From positions 405,179 through 469,178 of the forward strand of contig NZ_JAHSPG010000013.1 in the NCBI RefSeq assembly GCF_019130065.1: a DNA stretch of 64,000 nucleotides, given 5' to 3'. Each line of letters opens with the position of its first letter. The stretch's first letter is position 1. The notes below the pieces were generated by a model. The model saw only the letters and a list, made by a program, of their open reading frames with translations, was not told the origin of the DNA and searched no databases. The position numbers were made by a program, and so were the translations under genes. This DNA comes from Pinibacter aurantiacus. GTDB taxonomy: Bacteria > Bacteroidota > Bacteroidia > Chitinophagales > Chitinophagaceae. Below are positions 52,620 through 61,758 of the stretch, in pieces.

Positions 52620-53957
52620 TTAGTTGAATAACATTAAACCAGGGAAATAGAAATATTCATAAGACACTGTCTTATCCAAATTCCCTGTTGATGCATTGTA
52701 GAAGTACAGGCTGTTGTATTTGTAATTTTGTCCGTAACCGGATTGTACTGCAGTAACCACAACCTGGTTGGTCAGTGGATTGTAGCGCGTTGCGCATCCA
52801 TATAACTCTTTGCCGGTTGGCAGTGTAGCAAATGGATTTTGCAGGGAAGCTGCGTTTCCAATGACATATTTGTAAAAGCTTGTGCCACTTGAACCCCATG
52901 ATTTTTCTTTGGCTATGAAAATCGCATTCTCAGTTGCCGAAAAAGTAAGCGAGCCAGATGTCCATGCACCCCATGTATTGGCAGCAGAGAAAGGCAATGT
53001 AACTTTTGTGGTATCAAGTGTTGAAGAATTGATTTTTACAAGCGATGTTCCTCCGGCAACCCACACACTTCCATCACTGCCGGTCGTGAAGCCTTCAGTC
53101 AAACCACCGATCTTCTTTGCAACGCTGTAATCGCTTTTGTTGAGTACCACAACACCTTCCGTTTGCGTAAGTGCAAAAATATAGTTGCCCTGCATGATGA
53201 TGTTGCCTACCTGCCCGCTCACACTGGAAAGCTTTGTACCAATTGCCAATGTTTGCAGGTTCAAAGGATAGATGCCGCTTTGTGTAGTAATCAATCCTGT
53301 TGTACTGTCGATGCCAAGAAATGCACGTCCATTGGCAGGCAATGATTCTATGCGACCCACTTCTACCAAAGACTTTGAGTCGGTAACAACGAATGGTCCT
53401 TGCTTTGAAACAAGATAGAAACGGCCATTGAAAACAGCGCCAAATTCAGTGGTAGTGCCGAGTTGTTTTCCGGGATTTTCTTTCGCATAAACATTCTGTT
53501 CGATCGTGTCACTGCCGTAGCGGTAAAAATTTACACCACCGTTTTCATGACCGAACCAACCTTCATTCACAATCAGAATACCGTTTTCATATTTACCCAG
53601 AACATAGATCTGATAGTTTGCAGACGCTTGTCCGGTGGTATTGCTGGCCGTAAAGTTGATAAGGTATTTACCCGCGGCATCAGGCTTGAAGGTCAAAGTA
53701 GAATCAGTGCCAGCTTGCGTTCCATTTACTTTCCACGAATAACTTGTGGTTGTTCTGTCGCTTAGTTTTGGATACAACAAAAGACTGCCACCAATGGTGA
53801 TGGTGTCTTTACCATCTTTGATACTGTTGTCAACGATCTGCGGCAAAGGCTGTTTGTAATCGTTGTTCTTGTTACACGCAACGATGGAAAACATAATCAC
53901 CGACAGAGGCAAGACAATACGTTTGCCCAATGACCTTAAGGTGTACATAGTGTGCAT
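52620..53957 (-). CDS. surface lipoprotein with PKD and BtuG-like (DUF5074) propeller
   Basis: Start at MHTMYTLRSLGKRIV (Met four codons later is equally possible). 446 residues; lipoprotein signal with Cys at SIVACNKN. An N-terminal PKD-like domain (SLLLYPKLSDRTTTSYSWKVNG, AGKYLINFTASN) precedes a beta-propeller (NGILIVNEGWFGHENGGVNFYRYG, GRFYLVSKQGPFVVTD, NYIFALTQTEGVVVLN). It is the first gene after the cobalamin riboswitch and ends 14 bases before btuB. Probably the primary surface B12-binding partner of BtuB; the second propeller is at 49290. Confidence 0.88.
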   Translation of the reverse strand: MHTMYTLRSLGKRIVLPLSVIMFSIVACNKNNDYKQPLPQIVDNSIKDGKDTITIGGSLLLYPKLSDRTTTSYSWKVNGTQAGTDSTLTFKPDAAGKYLINFTASNTTGQASANYQIYVLGKYENGILIVNEGWFGHENGGVNFYRYGSDTIEQNVYAKENPGKQLGTTTEFGAVFNGRFYLVSKQGPFVVTDSKSLVEVGRIESLPANGRAFLGIDSTTGLITTQSGIYPLNLQTLAIGTKLSSVSGQVGNIIMQGNYIFALTQTEGVVVLNKSDYSVAKKIGGLTEGFTTGSDGSVWVAGGTSLVKINSSTLDTTKVTLPFSAANTWGAWTSGSLTFSATENAIFIAKEKSWGSSGTSFYKYVIGNAASLQNPFATLPTGKELYGCATRYNPLTNQVVVTAVQSGYGQNYKYNSLYFYNASTGNLDKTVSYEYFYFPGLMLFN

Positions 53958-54164
53958 TTTATTTGTTTCAAATTTTAATTGACACAAGATGGCACACTGA
54001 TTTACATCTATACTGTTACATATCTTGCGAAACATTTTTTTCGCAAAACACATAGCAATACACTAAACTAACCCAACGGTTAATTACAGATGTAGCTGCA
54101 AGGAAAACTTAATGAATAAGCATTTTTGTTTGCTAATCATTCACGCTTCTATCCCCGAAAGCAA

Positions 54165-54356
54165 TGAATCAGTATGATGCTAAAGGCAGGTCTTCTGGCT
54201 CGTTCCCTTTTGTCGGTCTTCCCGTTACAACGCTTGGTAACAGTGACTTTGAAGTGACATCAGTAACAGAACTTACAGCTGCGGGACAGCTCCGGATTTA
54301 CACCGGATTCCCTTTTAATCCTTCATTCATTGTTGTGAATAAAAGAACCAAATAGC
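54165..54356 (-). ncRNA. cobalamin (AdoCbl) riboswitch
   Basis: Read on the minus strand: GGGAATCCGGTGTAAATCCGG (54291-54314, core pairs), then the B12 box AGCTGTCCCGCAGCTGTAAG near 54269-54288. After a variable domain comes the conserved GCCAGAAGACCTGCC at 54185-54199. All invariant stretches of the class are present in order. The leader is 5' of the BtuG/BtuB operon and would repress it when cobalamin is ample. About 200 bases separate it from the first ATG, with no convincing terminator, so translational control is more likely (inference). Confidence 0.96.
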
Positions 54357-54360
54357 GGTG

Positions 54361-54388
54361 CAAATATAGTGGGGAATTTGAAATGCAA
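54361..54388 (-). promoter_or_regulatory. promoter of the cobalamin-uptake operon
   Basis: TATATTTG at 54361-54368 on the minus strand is an exact -7 match; TTG at 54386-54388 lies 17 bases upstream, slightly short. Transcription would start at the riboswitch 5' end. Confidence 0.6.
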
Positions 54389-54402
54389 CATTATTTATTT
54401 GC

Positions 54403-54478
54403 ATTAGTTGAGAATTGAGAATGGAGAGTTGAAAGCACGATCAACTCTCAACTCTCCATTCTCAATTCTCAACTAATT
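54403..54478. repeat. AGTTGAG-family inverted heptamer repeat
   Basis: Arms 54405-54436 and 54441-54475, almost perfectly complementary in heptamers AGTTGAG/AATTGAG/AATGGAG, with a very short loop (about 5-15 bases). The TAG stop of the next minus-strand gene is inside the arm. Confidence 0.9.
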
Positions 54479-55000
54479 CAACTCCACCGGTGGTCTTTGT
54501 TTCGGTATAACAATTTGCGAACTTAAGTTGGGAGCTATTTTTTTGATCGTTTCGATTGGTTTGTTGTTGGCATCGAGAAACGTCCAGTTCAAACCGTTGT
54601 CAGATGAGAATGCAATGAGAGAGGAGGTAGACATAACCTTTTTGGATTGAACCGTCATATACAAGTGTTGGAGGACCGTGCATTGCAGTTCTTTTCCGTT
54701 GCGGAAAATATGCGAGGGAGAATCCACTTTTATATCGTCTATTTTAAATCCTTGTTTTTTCATGCCCGAAATTTCCTTTTCTATCAATGTTGCCATTTCG
54801 TTGTACCCGCCGGAAATTTGAACAAGTTTCGGATAAGTAAATTTTGTAAATGCCCTGTAGTCTTCCTTCAGCAATGCCTGGGCCATTTTCATCGCCTGCT
54901 GTTGCATAATGTTTAGCAGCGTGTCTTCGTCCTTAACCTGGCTATATCCTACCATAACAAAAGAACTAAAAAGGATTATGCAGGCAACAAGTTTTCTCAT
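54473..55000 (-). CDS. exported protein of unknown function
   Basis: Start at MRKLVACIILFSSFVMVGYSQ (signal peptide); the upstream frame adds a poor N-terminus. 175 residues with a helical N-terminal part (NIMQQQAMKMAQALLKEDYRAFTKFTYPKLVQ) and then beta-strands (LQCTVLQHLYMTV, LIAFSSDNGLNWTFLD). The outline resembles NTF2-like or SnoaL-related envelope proteins of Bacteroidota but I do not recognise a named family. No operon partner. The last codons run into the AGTTGAG repeat. Confidence 0.78.
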   Translation of the reverse strand: MRKLVACIILFSSFVMVGYSQVKDEDTLLNIMQQQAMKMAQALLKEDYRAFTKFTYPKLVQISGGYNEMATLIEKEISGMKKQGFKIDDIKVDSPSHIFRNGKELQCTVLQHLYMTVQSKKVMSTSSLIAFSSDNGLNWTFLDANNKPIETIKKIAPNLSSQIVIPKQRPPVELN

Positions 55001-55067
55001 GAAATATAAGTTAGGGGGTGACGCCAATTAATCTGTAAAAAAAGCAACTTTTTCGGTATTTCAAAAA

Positions 55068-55166
55068 TAATAACTGAATAACTGAGTAACTGAGTGTTCA
55101 AATGTCGCAGAGCAAAATCGAAAATCAACCGCTCAGCTATTCAATTCTTCAATCATTCAGTTATTA
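55068..55166. repeat. AACTGAAT-family inverted octamer repeat
   Basis: Left arm 55069-55097 (AACTGAAT, AACTGAGT) and right arm 55135-55166 (ATTCTTCA, ATTCAGTT words), with a spacer of about 40 bases. Confidence 0.82.
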
Positions 55167-55169
55167 AAA

Positions 55170-55189
55170 AAGCACCATCACTGGTGCTT
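55170..55189 (-). terminator. terminator of the response regulator gene
   Basis: AAGCACCA-TCAC-TGGTGCTT stem, followed on the minus strand by TTTTAATAA, just past the stop codon. Confidence 0.8.
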
Positions 55190-55211
55190 CAATATTTTCA
55201 GTAGCGGTTGG

Positions 55212-55661
55212 CTACTCTTCCCCGCGTATTACAAACTGCGAAAGAGGCGGATAATAGAGCATTTTTTTCCAGTCAACTGAAAAAATCCGTTCAAGTGCCT
55301 GCTTTACATCTTTCAGGGAAGATGGTTTCACTGCATACAAATTAGAACCTGCGCGGTAGCAAAATTCGATCGTTTCCATGTCTTTCAGTGAGGAATAAAC
55401 GATAATCGGCAGAGAGTCGAATTTCGAATCGGCTCTTATTTCCTTGATGCATTGACGACCGTCTCTGCATGGCATTAATATATCAAGAAACAAAAGATCC
55501 GGATGCTTTTCGTTAAGCATTTTCATTAAGACATCCCCGTTTTCAGCCCTGCTTAAAATAACCCGGACAGACAATTCTTCTACTGCTAAGGAAAAAATCA
55601 GATAATCGTCATCGTCGTCTTCGGCTATCAAAACATTCGTTGAGGGGTTTACATTTATCAT
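55212..55661 (-). CDS. single-domain response regulator
   Basis: 149 residues, one receiver domain without output domain (Rcp1/CheY-like). Acidic pocket EDDDDD, phospho-acceptor Asp60 in LLFLDILMP, switch Ser in IIVYSSLKD, and conserved Lys in YAVKPSS. These regulators usually relay phosphate from hybrid or phytochrome-type kinases; none is nearby, and the lone kinase at 46907 is the only candidate in the window. The gap 55662-55957 holds a palindrome (ATATTTG-CGC-CAAATAT at 55750-55766) and an AACGCTT hairpin. Confidence 0.92.
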   Translation of the reverse strand: MINVNPSTNVLIAEDDDDDYLIFSLAVEELSVRVILSRAENGDVLMKMLNEKHPDLLFLDILMPCRDGRQCIKEIRADSKFDSLPIIVYSSLKDMETIEFCYRAGSNLYAVKPSSLKDVKQALERIFSVDWKKMLYYPPLSQFVIRGEE

Positions 55662-55867
55662 GGGCTTGTCTCGTTTTACTTGACTATAAATCGTCTATCA
55701 AATTAGGTTTCAAAAACTAAAATAACTGTTATCTTTTATAACAATCATAATATTTGCGCCAAATATGGTGCCAGTAATAAGGCACACACCGAAGTAACGG
55801 TAAAACGAGTGAATTAATGTGTCGAGCACTTTTTTTAATTGAGGAAATAAATGACCATAAAATGCAA

Positions 55868-55948
55868 AAAGCTGAACGCCCAACGCAAAACGCCTAACGC
55901 TTAGGTGCAGCACACAAAGGCGTTAGGCGTTTAGGCATTCAGCGTTAA
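55868..55948. repeat. AACGCTT-family inverted heptamer repeat
   Basis: Left arm GCTGAAC, GCCCAAC, GCAAAAC, GCCTAAC, GCTTAGG (55870-55902); right arm 55917-55948 of GCGTTAG words; spacer about 15 bases. It lies just downstream of the RND adaptor stop. Confidence 0.88.
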
Positions 55949-55957
55949 GCAGCGCCA

Positions 55958-57037
55958 TTACTTTCCTGCGACTGCACCCTCCGGTATTTCATCGCTTGCG
56001 TTGATGATGACAACATCACCTTTTTGCAAGTTCCCAAACACTTCTTCGCTATCGGCTGATTGATTTCCGGTAGTAACGTCTACTTTGGAAATGATATCGT
56101 TTTTCAGCACCAGCACATATTTGCGTTCAGTAGAAGTAACCACGGCACTCTTCGGCACTTTGAAAGCCTGCATACTGCCATTGGCACGCAGCAACACATC
56201 CGCATACATACCGGGCGCCAAAACGCCATCTTTGTTCACCACATCGATCTCCACTTTTTCTGTTCGGTATTGCGTATTTACATCGCTCGCCCTTCTCACA
56301 ATTTTTCCCGCCAGCTTTTTACCATTTAAAGCGTTTACATAAAATGAAATCGTGTCGTTGATCTTCATTTGGGTAGAAAATAATTCAGGAACACTCACCT
56401 GCAATCTTAAATGCTCAACCTGCTTCAATTCCAGCATGGCGGTATTTTTTTCAGCAGCACTTACCAATGCACCGGGATGCACATTACGCTCGGTGATTAT
56501 GCCCGTAAACGGCGCGGTAACGTTCAGGTATGCGAGCATTTGCTCTTGTCTTTGCCAATTCGCTTTTTCGGCATTGCAAAGCGAACTATCAGCCTCCATC
56601 TTCGCTCTTGCGGTAGAGAGATCGAGCGGCGAAATGGCACCAGCAGTGCGTGATGCTTCCAGCAAGCGCATGTAATTTTCCTTATCTATTGCAAACCCTG
56701 ATTTGCTTTTTGCATAGGTTTCCTTTGCCTGCAAAGATGCGTCGATCAATTCCGGCGCTTCGAGTGTCATCAGCAATTGGCCCTGCTTCACTTTGCTGCC
56801 GATATCTACCAGCACGCTTTTCACGTATCCGTTTACTTTAGGAAAAATGCTCACTTCCTGGTAAGCTGCCAGTTGTGCAGGCAATTTTACTGTAGATGAA
56901 ATGCCACCCTGCTCTACGGTTGCGGTTGCATAAGCAGGTGCACTTTCTTTTTTCTCGCTTTTCTTTTCCTGGTTCTGCGCCGTGGAGCAAGCTGCAAAAA
57001 CTATGATAGGAAATATATAAATGATTGCTTTTTTCAT
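55958..57037 (-). CDS. RND efflux periplasmic adaptor (membrane fusion) lipoprotein
   Basis: 359 residues; lipoprotein signal with Cys17 (VFAACST). The adaptor layout is complete: lipoyl halves (ATVEQGGISSTVKLPAQLAAY, VNGYVKSVLVDIGSKVKQGQLLMTLEAPE), a short coiled-coil hairpin, VTAPFTGIITERNVHPGALVS, and beta-barrel plus C-terminal domain. It bridges the inner-membrane pump and TolC partner. Last gene of the operon TolC-pump-adaptor, 74 bases after the pump gene. Confidence 0.93.
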   Translation of the reverse strand: MKKAIIYIFPIIVFAACSTAQNQEKKSEKKESAPAYATATVEQGGISSTVKLPAQLAAYQEVSIFPKVNGYVKSVLVDIGSKVKQGQLLMTLEAPELIDASLQAKETYAKSKSGFAIDKENYMRLLEASRTAGAISPLDLSTARAKMEADSSLCNAEKANWQRQEQMLAYLNVTAPFTGIITERNVHPGALVSAAEKNTAMLELKQVEHLRLQVSVPELFSTQMKINDTISFYVNALNGKKLAGKIVRRASDVNTQYRTEKVEIDVVNKDGVLAPGMYADVLLRANGSMQAFKVPKSAVVTSTERKYVLVLKNDIISKVDVTTGNQSADSEEVFGNLQKGDVVIINASDEIPEGAVAGK

Positions 57038-57111
57038 CTTTTATTTTTTGTCTTTTATTTTATGGTGAACACTTAATGCACAAAGGTGCGTTTAGCGTTA
57101 GCCAATGTGCA

Positions 57112-60100
57112 TTATGCGTTTTCAGGTAATAATGAAGGGGGTTCGAATGTTTTTTTCTGCTGTATCCAACCGTACACAAGAGGAACGATCAGCAATGCGG
57201 CAAATGTTGAAGCGATCAACCCGCCAATTACTGCCCGCCCGAGTGGCGCTGACTGATCACCGGATTCTCCGAGGCCACTGGCCATTGGTATCATACCCGC
57301 GATCATAGCGAGACTTGTCATCAAAATGGGACGCAAACGTATACTGGCCGCAACTGATGCCGCTTTGAATGCATCTTTGTACTCAATCCGCAGGGCTTCT
57401 GCATTGGTAACAATCAGGATCGCATTTGCCACGGACACGCCTGTTGACATGATGATGCCCATGTAAGATTGCAGGTTGAGTGTAGCGCCTGTTGCCAACA
57501 ATAGAAGCATAGAACCCAATAACACCGCGGGCACGGTTGACAATACTGCAACCGACAATCCAAACGACTGATAGTTGGCAGCGAGCAACAATAGAATTAC
57601 AATGATTGCTGCAATTAAACCGCTTTGCAAGGAACCAAGTGTTTCAACAAGCAAAGAAGACATGCCCTTTATTTCTGTCACCAAACCAACAGGCGGTTTG
57701 CCTGCCTCATCAATTTCATTTTGAACAGCAGCGGTTGCAGTTCCCAGATCCTTATTAAAAATATTGGCGCTAATGGTAACAAATCTTCTGGGGCCGCTCC
57801 TGTCGTATTCGCCTGGCACCTTCGTGTTGTTAACCATTGCAACATCTGACAGTACAGGTCTTGACTGGCCCTTAACCAACGGAATGGCCTGCATTTGCTC
57901 CATCGAGTTCATCATGTATTCAGGCACCTGAACTTGTGTTTGATAAGTGTACGAACTGTTTTCATCGAGCCACAGATTCTTGTTGGTAAATCTGCTGGAA
58001 GAAGTTGCATCAGTAATGCTTCGTGTGACATTATCGATGGTCAGGCCCATTTGCGCGAGCTTCAAACGATCCACTGTTATGTTCACTGAAGGAAAATCAA
58101 GCGGTTGCTGAATTTGCACATCGCGGAGATAATTGATCGATTTTAGATTGCTAACAATCTTATCCGCATACGCCCTGATGTCTTTCATATTTTTTCCTGC
58201 AACTCTAACTTCGATAGGCGTTGAAGCACCTTGCGCCATTATCTTCTCCGTCAGTTCGATAGGCTCGAAGGAAATGCGCAGCTGCGGATATTTAGCGGCA
58301 ATTTCTTTGCGCAATGTTTCTTTCAACTGATCCATTTTTACCTTGTAGTCCTCATCAAGATTGACTTGTATTACGGCTTCATGTGTTCCTGCATTGAACA
58401 CATATAGATTGCTTGTACCAAAACTGCTCGGCACCAATCCGACAAATGCAGATGAAATGTCTATGTGGCCATCTACTGTTTTATCGATAATATTCAACAC
58501 ATCTTTCGTAGTGCGTTCCGTCACTTCAAGCCTTGTACCATCCGGTTGTTTGATGCGCAATTGCAACTGACCAGAGTTTGTTTTAGGCAAGAGATCTTTA
58601 CCAATGACAAAATAACAAACACCTGCCGCCGCCAATACCAGTAATACGTACAGCGATACGATAAGCTGTCTTCGTTTCATCCAACCATCGAGTTTTGTTT
58701 GCAACGACATTTTCAGGCGTTGAAAAAAACCATTTTCATGACCGCGTTTTGCATCCTGCAAATTGTGTTCATTCACTTCATCTACTTCTTCGGCATTCAA
58801 CGCGAGCCCTGCATGTGCATGATCCTGCGAATGATGATATTGAAACATCTCCGCCTTTAGCAACCAATTGCTGATAACAGGAACCAATGTTTGTGCTGCA
58901 ATAAAGGAGACGATCATGGCGAATGCAATGGACAATGACAGGGGCAGAAACATCGCTTTGGGAACGCCAGACATGACAAAAGCCGGAGCAAACACTGCAA
59001 GAATACACAACAAAATAAGCATCAACGGAAGCGTAATTTCAGTACATGCATCATAGATTGCCTGCCGTTTTGATTTGCCCATTTCCAAATGCTGGTGAAT
59101 GTTTTCAATCGTTACTGTTGCCTGGTCCACGAGGATACCAATCGCGAGTGAAAGACCGCTCAGCGTCATGATATTGATGGTTTGTCCGCACAATTTCAAA
59201 AAGAAAACGGCACTTAATATTGCTACGGGAATGGTAACGATCACTACGAGACTGCTTCGCCAGTCGCGCAGGAACAGCAGCACCATCAATCCCGTGAGAA
59301 TAGCGCCCAGTATGCCTTCTGTCATCAGGCTTTTGGCAGAGTTCATTACAAACACCGATTGGTCAAATGCATAAGTGATCTTCACATCATCCGGCAAAAG
59401 GCTTTGCATTTCGGGAATTTTCTTTTTCAATGTTTGTACAACATCCCAGGTAGATGCATCTGCAGTTTTTACAACAGGAATATACACGGAGCGTTTGCCA
59501 TTTACCAACGCATAAGAAACAGTAACATCGGCAGCATCTGCCACTGATGCAACATCCCTTACAAACAGCGTGGAAGCGCCATTGCTCCTGAGCGGGATAT
59601 CTTCAAACGCCTGGACTTTGTTCTCCAATGAATTCACTGATGTTACAAACATGGTGCTATCGATTCGGATATTTCCCGAGGGGCTGATCGCATTATTTTT
59701 TGCGATGGCCTCCACCACTTCGTCCGGCGACATGTTCACTGTGCGTAATTTTTGCGGATCAACATTGATCACAACCGTTCTTGCATTGGACCCAAATGGC
59801 GGTGCTGACGACATGCCAGGAACCGTTGCAAACATTGGCCTCACGCGTGTCAGCGCAAGGTCAAATATTTCTTTAAGCGACCGTGTTTTGCTGCTGAACA
59901 CCAACTCTCCTACCGGCAGCGAAGAGGCATCGAAACGAATCACCTGCGGCGGCAATGCGCCCGGCGGAAAAAATGCCTGTGTCCTGCTCACCTGCAAAGC
60001 CACTTGCGCAGAGGCTTCGGCCATATCCGTTCCCTCATAAAAACTCAGCTTAATAAGCGAAAGCCCTTGTATGCTTTTGCTTTCAATGTTTTTTACACCA

Positions 60101-60318
60101 TTGATGTACAGGAACTGATCCTGCATACGTGTGGCAAAAAATCCTTCCATTTGTTTCGCCGACATGCCGCCATATTGCTCAATTACGTAAATGGTAGGTG
60201 AATTCAGTTTTGGAAAAATATCAATAGGAATTGTGCGAACGGCTAATACAGAAAAAAGTAAAAGCCCAATAAACAAAACCAATATGGTAATTGGTTTTTT
60301 CAAAGCCATCTTTACCAT
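57112..60318 (-). CDS. RND-type efflux pump permease (HAE/AcrB-like)
   Basis: 1068 residues with twelve membrane helices and two large periplasmic loops. Typical stretches are IDIFPKLNSPTIYVIEQYGGMSA, FLFLRDWRSSLVVIVTIPVAI, IGILVDQATVTIENIHQHLE and MGIIMSTGVSVANAILIVTNAE. The proton-relay pair of AcrB (Asp407/Asp408 on TM4, Lys940 on TM10) is altered: TM4 has Asp398-Gln399 and TM10 has Ala964 at the lysine position. A His/acid-rich cytoplasmic loop (YHHSQDHAHAG, near residue 500) joins TM6 and TM7. Probably exports an organic or metal compound; the substrate is unknown. It follows the TolC-like gene after 6 bases. Confidence 0.93.
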   Translation of the reverse strand: MVKMALKKPITILVLFIGLLLFSVLAVRTIPIDIFPKLNSPTIYVIEQYGGMSAKQMEGFFATRMQDQFLYINGVKNIESKSIQGLSLIKLSFYEGTDMAEASAQVALQVSRTQAFFPPGALPPQVIRFDASSLPVGELVFSSKTRSLKEIFDLALTRVRPMFATVPGMSSAPPFGSNARTVVINVDPQKLRTVNMSPDEVVEAIAKNNAISPSGNIRIDSTMFVTSVNSLENKVQAFEDIPLRSNGASTLFVRDVASVADAADVTVSYALVNGKRSVYIPVVKTADASTWDVVQTLKKKIPEMQSLLPDDVKITYAFDQSVFVMNSAKSLMTEGILGAILTGLMVLLFLRDWRSSLVVIVTIPVAILSAVFFLKLCGQTINIMTLSGLSLAIGILVDQATVTIENIHQHLEMGKSKRQAIYDACTEITLPLMLILLCILAVFAPAFVMSGVPKAMFLPLSLSIAFAMIVSFIAAQTLVPVISNWLLKAEMFQYHHSQDHAHAGLALNAEEVDEVNEHNLQDAKRGHENGFFQRLKMSLQTKLDGWMKRRQLIVSLYVLLVLAAAGVCYFVIGKDLLPKTNSGQLQLRIKQPDGTRLEVTERTTKDVLNIIDKTVDGHIDISSAFVGLVPSSFGTSNLYVFNAGTHEAVIQVNLDEDYKVKMDQLKETLRKEIAAKYPQLRISFEPIELTEKIMAQGASTPIEVRVAGKNMKDIRAYADKIVSNLKSINYLRDVQIQQPLDFPSVNITVDRLKLAQMGLTIDNVTRSITDATSSSRFTNKNLWLDENSSYTYQTQVQVPEYMMNSMEQMQAIPLVKGQSRPVLSDVAMVNNTKVPGEYDRSGPRRFVTISANIFNKDLGTATAAVQNEIDEAGKPPVGLVTEIKGMSSLLVETLGSLQSGLIAAIIVILLLLAANYQSFGLSVAVLSTVPAVLLGSMLLLLATGATLNLQSYMGIIMSTGVSVANAILIVTNAEALRIEYKDAFKAASVAASIRLRPILMTSLAMIAGMIPMASGLGESGDQSAPLGRAVIGGLIASTFAALLIVPLVYGWIQQKKTFEPPSLLPENA

Positions 60319-60324
60319 GGTTAA

Positions 60325-61719
60325 TTATTTTACGGATTGAATAAATTGATCAAGATTGCCTGTGGCTGCGGCTTTATCAAGGTTTGCCAGCAACCAGTCG
60401 CTCAGTGTACGCACATAATCTGTTTGCGATCTGTACAATACATACGATGCATTGGTGAGATCGATCAGATTGATGATACCTGCTTTGTACTGCGCTCTTT
60501 TTTGATTGTAGGTATCTGTTGATGATTTGATCTGAACAGGAATTTCCTTCAAATTTTTATAGGCAGTATTGATGGCTTCGTTTGCCTGTGCATTTGCATT
60601 TTGCAGTGCCAAACGCTGCTGCTGCAAAGCATAGTCGCTTGCCTGTGCATTGTATTTGCTTACAGCCAGTTCATCTCTTTTATGCACACCATTAAAAAGA
60701 TCGTATGATAAAGTAAGCCCCGCCATATAATTGACACGCTGGTAACCAAGGCCAGAGGGATCTGTTTTAAAATTGCCATTGTAATCAATACCCGAGCCTC
60801 TTGCCCATGTGCTTGCAGACAACAACACTTTCGGCATGTAACTTTTCTTTACCAATGCCTCTGTTGCTTCGTAAACTTTCTTTTGCTTCTCGTAATAATC
60901 AGTCAGTGGATTTTGCGCACTGTCAGCCTGCAACAATATCGCCTGCACAGATTGGTTATAATCCTTCTTTCCAGTAGTATCCATACTCAGGTTATACTGT
61001 GGAATGCCGGTGAGAAAAGACAACTGCTGCTGCAACTGGAAAACCTGCCCCAGTGTTTGATTGTAGTTGATACGCGTTTTGGACAGCTCTGCCAACGCCA
61101 TCGAAGAATCGGCGCCGGCCTTGATACCACTGAGCGTAACGGCTTGTATCACTTTATAGATCTCTTCATTGCGCTTTACATTCTGCGCATCCACTTCAAG
61201 TTGATAGGTATTTTTTTTCAGGTCAAAATACAATTTCGCAATCTGCCATTTCAGGAGATAAATTTCTTTTTCAAGATCTGAGTTGTTAACATCGGCATAC
61301 ATTTTTGCCTGCTCGACCTTTGCATTCTTTAAACCGAAATTGATCAAATTGTATTGACCGTATAAAATGGCAATATTGCCAAAGGCAGACTGATAATCAT
61401 TGCTGCTCCTTATTCCGGAAGATGTAGAAGGAATGATGCCAAAGGACCAGTATGAACCGGGCACTCCATTATCGGTGCCTAAGGTCAGCTCATCGGCCAC
61501 CACTGCCGACGGCAAAAAATTATGACGAACATTATCTACCTGCGCATTTGCACTTTTAACAAGCGCTCTTTTTTGATCGAGTATCGGCAGGTGATGTACT
61601 GCGGAATCAATTAAATTTTGCAGGGATACTGATTGTACCTGCGCCAAAGACAACAAAGGAGTCATACACACAATGATGTATACAGTCAACTTTGCTGCTT
61701 TACTTCGTAAAACAAGCAT
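60325..61719 (-). CDS. TolC family outer-membrane efflux channel
   Basis: 464 residues with signal peptide (TVYIIVCMTPLLSLAQ). Two outer-membrane-efflux repeats with long amphipathic helices: LQNLIDSAVHHLPILDQKRALVKSANAQVDNVRHNFLPSAVV and, in the second half, AVSKYNAQASDYALQQQRLALQNANAQANEAINTAYKN. It forms the trimeric exit duct of the tripartite pump. First gene of the RND operon on the minus strand; the small exported protein gene lies 39 bases upstream and may be its leader cistron. Confidence 0.93.
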   Translation of the reverse strand: MLVLRSKAAKLTVYIIVCMTPLLSLAQVQSVSLQNLIDSAVHHLPILDQKRALVKSANAQVDNVRHNFLPSAVVADELTLGTDNGVPGSYWSFGIIPSTSSGIRSSNDYQSAFGNIAILYGQYNLINFGLKNAKVEQAKMYADVNNSDLEKEIYLLKWQIAKLYFDLKKNTYQLEVDAQNVKRNEEIYKVIQAVTLSGIKAGADSSMALAELSKTRINYNQTLGQVFQLQQQLSFLTGIPQYNLSMDTTGKKDYNQSVQAILLQADSAQNPLTDYYEKQKKVYEATEALVKKSYMPKVLLSASTWARGSGIDYNGNFKTDPSGLGYQRVNYMAGLTLSYDLFNGVHKRDELAVSKYNAQASDYALQQQRLALQNANAQANEAINTAYKNLKEIPVQIKSSTDTYNQKRAQYKAGIINLIDLTNASYVLYRSQTDYVRTLSDWLLANLDKAAATGNLDQFIQSVK

Positions 61720-61758
61720 AAAACTTTTTCTTTTGATTAATAAAATAGAGAACCGGAA

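Noticed and set aside
54164..54355. 63-codon open frame on the plus strand
   Set aside because: It is antisense to the cobalamin riboswitch, whose conserved boxes explain the sequence.
55750..55766. ATATTTG-CGC-CAAATAT palindrome as a divergent promoter pair
   Set aside because: Neither side gives a full TAnnTTTG box and no divergent genes flank it; kept only as a palindrome.
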